Below are positions 7,056-10,749 of a DNA stretch of 10,749 bases, piece after piece. Below the pieces are notes generated by a model. It did not search any database. It saw only the letters and a list, made by a program, of their open reading frames with translations, and was not told the DNA's origin. Numbering within the stretch: position 1 is the first letter of the stretch; each line of letters begins with the position of its first letter. The position numbers were made by a program, and so were the translations under genes. The stretch is from SIG510 sp045540975 (GTDB taxonomy: Bacteria > Bacillota > Clostridia > Oscillospirales > JAAYXM01), in the NCBI GenBank assembly GCA_045540975.1, contig JAZQIE010000143.1, positions 1-10,749 on the forward strand, written 5' to 3'.

Positions 7056-7150
7056 CTGACCCGTCACGCAATCATAGATTGCGGTCGGGTGCCCCAGAAC
7101 CTTGTTGTTTCACAATTAAAAGAAAGACTGCCGTATAATACGGCAGTCTT
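7056..7150 (+). other. Possible small non-coding transcript (two-hairpin intergenic segment)
   Basis: Starting where the orphan promoter would initiate, the plus strand folds into a 5' hairpin: ACCCG/CGGGT (7059-7063 with 7086-7090), a small internal loop, then CGCAAT/ATTGCG (7067-7072 with 7078-7083). A single-stranded A-rich linker and a strong 3' hairpin (7124-7150) follow. That layout fits a roughly 95-nt small RNA, but the last hairpin lacks a T tract on this strand and is better explained as the ferritin-operon terminator. It does not resemble 6S, SRP RNA, tRNA or any riboswitch I know. Confidence 0.2.
7113..7150 (-). terminator. Intrinsic terminator of the perR-rbr-ftn operon
   Basis: On the minus strand a 13-base perfect inverted repeat (7150-7138 with 7136-7124, realistically an 11-bp stem with a 5-nt loop) begins 11 bases after the ferritin stop and is followed by a T-rich run, TTCTTTTAATT. 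It closes the three-gene operon. Confidence 0.85.
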
Positions 7151-7160
7151 CCGTGTCAAC

Positions 7161-7673
7161 TTACAGGACAAGAGAGGGTGCGGTATAGACTCTTGCGGCG
7201 TATTCGGAATCCAGCGAGTAGAGACCCTTGCTGTCTCCGCCGAAGAGTTCCATTTTCTTGATCATATCGTCCGCGTTCTTTTCTTCCTCAAGCTGTTCTT
7301 TCACAAACCAGTCGAGGAACTGCATGGTACGGAAATCCTTTTCCGCATATGCCGCGGCGTAGATGTCGTTGATGAGGCTTGTGACGTAGCGCTCATGCTC
7401 AAGACCTGCTTTGAGCGGAGCCATTAAGTCACCGAGTTCTTTATCCGGTGCATCAATTGCGCCAAGAGCTGCCTTTTCGCCGTTTAACTGGAGGTACTTT
7501 AAAAACAGCATTGCATGGTCGCGCTCTTCCTGTGCTTGAATCATGTACCAGTTTGCGAAGCCGTCAAGGCCTTCGGATTCATAGTAGACCGAGAAATCCA
7601 GGTACAGATACGCGGAGTAGAGTTCCTTGGTAATCTGCTCATTGAGCAGTTTGGAAACGGTTGGATGTAACAT
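7161..7673 (-). CDS. ftn: Non-haem ferritin, FtnA type
   Basis: 170-residue cytosolic iron-storage protein that oxidises Fe(II) and holds the mineral in a 24-subunit shell. With the start at 7673 the sequence MLHPTVSKLLNEQITKEL aligns residue for residue with E. coli FtnA, and the ferroxidase ligands are all present at the same numbers: E17, E50, H53, E94, Q127 and E130. A longer form from the GTG at 7682 is in frame, but that GTG lies inside the likely ribosome binding site (GAGGTGA), so the ATG at 7673 is preferred. It is the last gene of a three-gene unit, 25 bases after the rubrerythrin stop. Given the PerR-like regulator at the head of the operon, it is likely induced by peroxide. Confidence 0.95.
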   Translation of the reverse strand: MLHPTVSKLLNEQITKELYSAYLYLDFSVYYESEGLDGFANWYMIQAQEERDHAMLFLKYLQLNGEKAALGAIDAPDKELGDLMAPLKAGLEHERYVTSLINDIYAAAYAEKDFRTMQFLDWFVKEQLEEEKNADDMIKKMELFGGDSKGLYSLDSEYAARVYTAPSLVL

Positions 7674-7698
7674 CAAACTCACCTCGTTATTTTAAGAT

Positions 7699-8244
7699 TT
7701 AACCGAAGTAACGGTTTAAGAGTCCGACAAAGCCGCAGCCGTGGCGGGCCTCGTCCTTTGCCATCTCATGAACGGTGTCATGGATTGCATCCAGATTCAT
7801 TGCCTTTGCGCGTTTTGCAAGGTCCATCTTGCCTGCGCAAGCGCCGTGTTCCGCATCTGCGCGGAGTTCGAGATTCTTCTTGGTGCTGTCGGTGACAACT
7901 TCGCCGAGCAGTTCAGCAAACTTTGCTGCATGCTCCGCTTCTTCGAATGCATAACGCTTGAATGCCTCTGCGATTTCCGGATAACCTTCGCGGTCTGCCA
8001 CACGGCTCATTGCCAGGTACATACCGACTTCGGTGCATTCGCCTTCGAAATTCATGCGCAGACCTGCGATGATTTCTTCGTCAACACCCTGAGCGACACC
8101 AACGCGGTGTTCATCCGCATAAGAGACAGCGCCGTCTTTCTTCTCAACGAATTTGTCCTTCGGTGCGCGGCAGGTGGGGCAGACATCCGGTGCCTCCATG
8201 CCTTCGTGAACGTAACCGCAGATGGTGCAAACAAACTTTTTCAT
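7699..8244 (-). CDS. rbr: Reverse rubrerythrin (rubredoxin domain at N-terminus)
   Basis: 181-residue peroxidase of anaerobes that reduces hydrogen peroxide, and in clostridia also oxygen, using electrons from NAD(P)H via redox partners. The rubredoxin domain is first: C6-x2-C9 and C22-x2-C25 bind one iron (MKKFVCTICGYVHEG, PDVCPTC). The four-helix diiron domain follows, with ligand candidates E69, E102-x2-H105, E132 and E165-x2-H168. This domain order is the reverse of classical rubrerythrin, as in the heat-shock/oxygen-induced proteins of Clostridium acetobutylicum. AGGAGG lies eight bases before the ATG. It sits 26 bases after perR and 25 before ferritin, so the three are cotranscribed. 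Confidence 0.95.
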   Translation of the reverse strand: MKKFVCTICGYVHEGMEAPDVCPTCRAPKDKFVEKKDGAVSYADEHRVGVAQGVDEEIIAGLRMNFEGECTEVGMYLAMSRVADREGYPEIAEAFKRYAFEEAEHAAKFAELLGEVVTDSTKKNLELRADAEHGACAGKMDLAKRAKAMNLDAIHDTVHEMAKDEARHGCGFVGLLNRYFG

Positions 8245-8270
8245 AATGATAGCCTCCTAAAAAATTTTCC

Positions 8271-8669
8271 TTAATTTGTTTTTTTCAAACAGCAGCGACA
8301 CAGTCCGTAGGCGGCCAAATGAATCCTTGACACCTCGGCGCCGCAGCGCTCGCTGATTTGTTCCGATATCCTGTTTCCTTGGAGTCCCAGGTCCAAGTCC
8401 TCGACCGCGCCGCACGCGGTACATACAAAGTGTTCGTGCGGAGAAGTGTCTCCGTCGATGCGGTCGATTCCGTCGACCACGGCTACACTCATCACCTCAC
8501 CCGACTCTTTGAACTCGGCAATGTTGCGATACACGGTTCCCAAACTCAGATTCGGGAAGTCTTCTCGCAGCTGCTCGAATACCCATTCGGCACTCGGATG
8601 AGTTTTGGTGGAGCGGATGGTGTTTAGAATCGCGTCACGCTTTTTGCTGTGATTTCTTCGTCGTTCCAT
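8271..8669 (-). CDS. perR: Peroxide-sensing Fur-family repressor PerR
   Basis: 132-residue winged-helix repressor. The recognition helix region is NLSLGTVYRNIAEFKESGEV (40-59). The five regulatory metal ligands of Bacillus PerR (H37, D85, H91, H93, D104) have exact counterparts here at a constant offset of 13: H24, D72, H78, H80 and D91. The D at 91, where Fur usually has E, is the PerR signature. The structural zinc site is C83-x2-C86 with C124-x2-C127; an extra C126 lies between the last two. Metal-catalysed oxidation of the histidines would release it from DNA. Start supported by AAAGGAGG before the ATG. It heads the operon with reverse rubrerythrin and ferritin and has a palindromic operator in its own leader, so autoregulation is likely. 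Confidence 0.93.
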   Translation of the reverse strand: MERRRNHSKKRDAILNTIRSTKTHPSAEWVFEQLREDFPNLSLGTVYRNIAEFKESGEVMSVAVVDGIDRIDGDTSPHEHFVCTACGAVEDLDLGLQGNRISEQISERCGAEVSRIHLAAYGLCRCCLKKTN

Positions 8670-8688
8670 CGGTCCCTCCTTTAAAAAT

Positions 8689-8701
8689 AAGAATCATTCT
8701 T
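8689..8701. promoter_or_regulatory. Putative PerR/Fur-family operator
   Basis: AAGAATCATTCTT is a perfect 6-1-6 inverted repeat, the same architecture as the core of the Bacillus Per box (TTATAATNATTATAA). It lies about 9-21 bases downstream of the predicted perR transcription start, where a bound repressor would block initiation or clearance. It also lies in the intergenic region shared with the divergent FAD dehydrogenase, which could be co-regulated. Confidence 0.6.
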
Positions 8702-8715
8702 GTTTTTGTGATTTT

Positions 8716-8744
8716 AGTTTAACACATGATTTTGAGTTTGTAAA
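8716..8744 (-). promoter_or_regulatory. Putative sigma-A promoter of the perR operon
   Basis: On the minus strand TTTACA (8744-8739; five of six matches), a 17-bp spacer and TAAACT (8721-8716; four of six). The predicted start is near 8709, leaving a leader of about 40 bases that contains the palindrome and the ribosome binding site. Confidence 0.6.
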
Positions 8745-8791
8745 GAGTTTTTTTGAAATTTTTCAAATTTTTTTGAAAGGAGTTTGCGCAC

Positions 8792-10354
8792 ATGGTCAAG
8801 GTATCGAATTTAGCACTTCCTCCCGACCATACCGAGGATGACATCAAACGCTTGGCCGCCAAGGAACTCGGGGTTTCGGCACGGGACATTCTCGCGCTTG
8901 AAATCTTAAAGAAATCCGTGGATGCACGAAAGAAACAAAAGGTGCATTTTGTGTATACGGTTGCGGTTTCTTTGAAAAACGAGGCAGGCTTTCCGATCTA
9001 TGTACCGACCGTTTCCGCACCGACTGTGCGGAGAAAGGCAGCGTGCCGACCCGTGGTGATTGGGGCGGGCCCTGCGGGACTTTTCGCGGCACTCACGCTT
9101 GCGGAAGCGGGGCTGAATCCAACATTGCTTGAGCGCGGCGCGGACGTGGAGACCCGCACACGGGCGGTGGAAGCGTTTTGGAAGGACGGTACCTTCTCCC
9201 CTCTCACGAATGTACAATTCGGCGAGGGCGGTGCGGGGACATTCTCGGACGGAAAACTCAACACCGGTACCAAGGATATTCGCCAGCGCAAGATTTTAGA
9301 AACCTTTGTGGAGTGCGGTGCGCCGCGTGAGATTTTATATCTTGCAAAGCCGCACATCGGGACGGATATTCTGCGCGTGGTGATTCAAAACTTGCGCGAG
9401 CGCATCATTTCGCTTGGCGGATGCGTGAAATTCGGGCATCGGGTCTGCGATTTTATTTGGGAAAACGGTGCGCTTTGCGAGGTGGTCTGCGAGACCGAAA
9501 ACGGAACGGTGAGCATTCCCGCGGATTGCGCGGTGCTTGCAATCGGACATTCCGCGCGCGACACCTTCTCACTTTTGGATGAAAAAGCCTTTTCCCTTTC
9601 GCAAAAGCCGTTTTCGGTGGGTGTCCGCATCGAGCATTTGCAACGCATGGTGGACAAAGCGCAGTACGGCGACTTTGCAGGTCATCCTGCCCTGCCCGCC
9701 GCGGATTACAAGCTTTCCGCGCATCTTCCGAACGGGCGCTCTGTATATACCTTCTGTATGTGTCCGGGCGGCGAGGTGGTCGCGGCGGCAAGTGAGGAGG
9801 GCGGAGTATGCACCAACGGGATGAGTTTACACGCGCGAAACGGCAAAAATGCCAACAGCGCGGTTTTGGTGAACGTCACGCCCGCGGATTTCGAAAGTGA
9901 CCATCCGCTTGCGGGTGTGACTCTGCAGCGGACGTTGGAGCAGGCGGCATACCGTTTGGGCGGTGGGAATTACCGCGCGCCCGCGCAGAGATTTGAGGAT
10001 TTCGCAAGCGGACGGAAAACCGATGGGTTTGGAGACGTGACCCCGACGTACCGCCCCGGTGTGACAGGCGCGAACTTACGCGAGATTCTGCCCGAATTTG
10101 TGGGCGAGTCACTCGTGCATGGCATCCGTATCTTTGACAAAAAACTCACGGGATTTGCGTCTCCCGACGCGGTCATGACGGGTGTGGAGGCGCGTTCCTC
10201 CTCTCCGGTACGGATCGAGCGAAACGAGTATCTCCTCTCCTCAAAGCCCGGGATTTATCCGTGCGGCGAGGGCGCGGGATACGCGGGCGGCATCCTCTCC
10301 GCCGCGGTGGACGGTATCCGCGTTGCGGAAGCGATTATAGAACAAAAAGCCTGA
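8792..10354 (+). CDS. FAD-dependent dehydrogenase, COG2509-like
   Basis: 520-residue flavoprotein of the widespread but functionally unassigned family found in Firmicutes (annotated as NAD(P)/FAD-dependent oxidoreductase or 'FAD-dependent dehydrogenase'). Residues 1-75 form a small alpha/beta N-terminal domain typical of this family. The Rossmann motif is VVIGAGPAGLFAALTLAEAG (88-107), with an acidic end LLERG (112-116) binding the FAD ribose. NVQFGEGGAGTFSDGKL (about 140-156) is a hallmark of the group, and the second FAD motif GIYPCGEGAGYAGGILSAAV lies near the C-terminus (about 488-507). No transmembrane segment or CxxC disulphide centre is seen; the substrate is unknown. GAAAGGAG at 8775-8782 is nine bases before the ATG. 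It is transcribed away from perR, and the palindrome in the shared 122-base gap hints at redox or metal control. Confidence 0.88.
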   Translation: MVKVSNLALPPDHTEDDIKRLAAKELGVSARDILALEILKKSVDARKKQKVHFVYTVAVSLKNEAGFPIYVPTVSAPTVRRKAACRPVVIGAGPAGLFAALTLAEAGLNPTLLERGADVETRTRAVEAFWKDGTFSPLTNVQFGEGGAGTFSDGKLNTGTKDIRQRKILETFVECGAPREILYLAKPHIGTDILRVVIQNLRERIISLGGCVKFGHRVCDFIWENGALCEVVCETENGTVSIPADCAVLAIGHSARDTFSLLDEKAFSLSQKPFSVGVRIEHLQRMVDKAQYGDFAGHPALPAADYKLSAHLPNGRSVYTFCMCPGGEVVAAASEEGGVCTNGMSLHARNGKNANSAVLVNVTPADFESDHPLAGVTLQRTLEQAAYRLGGGNYRAPAQRFEDFASGRKTDGFGDVTPTYRPGVTGANLREILPEFVGESLVHGIRIFDKKLTGFASPDAVMTGVEARSSSPVRIERNEYLLSSKPGIYPCGEGAGYAGGILSAAVDGIRVAEAIIEQKA

Positions 10355-10356
10355 GC

Positions 10357-10636
10357 AGGGTGGCTTCATATAGGGATCATTCGTCTTATGACGGGATTTC
10401 GAGTCTATAGCATCACAAAAAATCCTCAAAATTCGTCAAGGATTCCCTCAAATTTTTGCTCGCTTTCGAATCACGAAATCCTTGCCATAAGATGCGAAGC
10501 AGTTTTGAGGCAGACATTTTTCGCAAAAGACAAAGAACAAAAACTCGGTCATACCGGCGTATGACCTATTTTTTTGATGCAGTATTTTCGAAAAAGGGCG
10601 CATCAAAACCGATTTCTCCCTATGTGAAGACACCCT
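10357..10636. repeat. MITE-like intergenic element with terminal inverted repeats
   Basis: The left end GGGTGGCTTCATATAGGGA (10358-10376) and the inverted right end (10635-10617 on the minus strand), GGGTGTCTTCACATAGGGA, match at 17 of 19 positions, and A precedes GGG at both ends. Inside are a long hairpin (10384-10390 and 10394-10401 with 10486-10492 and 10474-10481), a terminator-like hairpin (10547-10575) and a 9-bp stem (10572-10580 with 10600-10608). No open reading frame with a ribosome binding site or recognisable protein is present. The form suits a non-autonomous transposon relic or dispersed structured repeat. I see no clear target-site duplication, and copy number cannot be judged from one window. 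Confidence 0.55.
10547..10575 (+). terminator. Intrinsic terminator inside the intergenic element
   Basis: A perfect 8-bp stem GGTCATAC/GTATGACC with a CGGC loop is followed by TA and seven T (10569-10575). It points in the direction of the FAD dehydrogenase gene, about 190 bases after its stop, and is the only terminator visible for it. The element may thus supply transcription termination. Confidence 0.75.
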
Positions 10637-10749
10637 CAATTTTCTTTTTGTTCAAACTGTGGGATGAAGTTTTTTGCAATGTTTCTGCGGTCGCGACCGT
10701 GGATGTAGAAGAAACCGATGACGGAGAAGAAAATCGCGCCGATACAGTT
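10636..10749 (-). CDS. C-terminal fragment of a membrane protein (gene runs off the window)
   Basis: The minus strand from the window edge to the TGA at 10638-10636 encodes 37 residues: a hydrophobic helix, NCIGAIFFSVIGFFYIHGRD, then a basic/polar tail RRNIAKNFIPQFEQKEN. This looks like the last transmembrane helix and cytoplasmic tail of a transporter or other polytopic protein, but the fragment is too short to name the family. Its stop codon falls at the outer edge of the inverted-repeat element, and it converges on the FAD dehydrogenase gene. Confidence 0.55.
   Translation of the reverse strand, partial: NCIGAIFFSVIGFFYIHGRDRRNIAKNFIPQFEQKEN

Noticed and set aside
7059..7090. Hairpin considered as a riboswitch of the AGCS symporter
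   Set aside because: It lies upstream of the predicted symporter promoter, so it would not be in the mRNA leader, and it lacks glycine-riboswitch conserved segments.
10448..10639. 63-codon minus-strand frame inside the intergenic element
   Set aside because: Starts with TTG and no ribosome binding site, and its sequence follows the inverted repeats and hairpins; it is more likely repeat DNA than a gene.
10355..10640. Direct/inverted repeats considered as a CRISPR array
   Set aside because: No regularly spaced direct repeats; symmetry is inverted and occurs once at the ends.

Overview
The window reads like a low-to-medium GC, spore-former-related anaerobic Firmicute, most likely a clostridium of the Oscillospiraceae/Ruminococcaceae type. 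The clues are strong AGGAGG-type ribosome binding sites, a PerR regulator, a reverse rubrerythrin (rubredoxin domain first), a SpoVB/MurJ-like flippase next to rpe, and an AGCS amino-acid symporter. No taxonomic marker gene is present, so this is inference from gene content.

Layout, left to right. (1) 1-2649, plus strand: ribulose-phosphate 3-epimerase (rpe) and a polytopic lipid II/polysaccharide flippase, tightly coupled (the rpe stop codon lies inside the flippase ribosome binding site), closed by a strong intrinsic terminator. (2) 2650-5430, plus strand: a two-gene cassette, visibly richer in A+T than its neighbours, with its own promoter. It encodes a soluble KAP-type P-loop NTPase carrying a canonical EF-hand calcium loop, and a protein resembling the uracil-DNA-glycosylase superfamily but without obvious catalytic motifs. 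It lies between two housekeeping units and is bracketed by a 9-bp direct repeat. This is the best candidate in the window for an undescribed system, possibly anti-phage. (3) 5449-7000, minus strand: an AGCS alanine/glycine:cation symporter with its own promoter, converging on the cassette through a shared hairpin. (4) 7021-7150: an intergenic segment with a good plus-strand promoter that has no gene downstream, two hairpins, and the terminator of the next operon. (5) 7161-8744, minus strand: an oxidative-stress/iron operon perR - reverse rubrerythrin - ferritin, with a perfect palindrome resembling a Per/Fur box just downstream of its promoter. (6) 8792-10354, plus strand, divergent from perR: a large FAD-dependent dehydrogenase of the COG2509 type. 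(7) 10357-10636: a roughly 280-bp non-coding element with imperfect 19-bp terminal inverted repeats and several internal hairpins, like a MITE or dispersed intergenic repeat. It sits exactly between two convergent stop codons. (8) 10636-10749, minus strand: the C-terminal end of a membrane protein running off the window.

The perR-rbr-ftn operon is a coherent unit: PerR senses peroxide through bound metal, reverse rubrerythrin reduces peroxide or oxygen, and ferritin removes the iron that would drive Fenton chemistry. The KAP/UDG-like pair looks acquired and functionally separate from everything around it.
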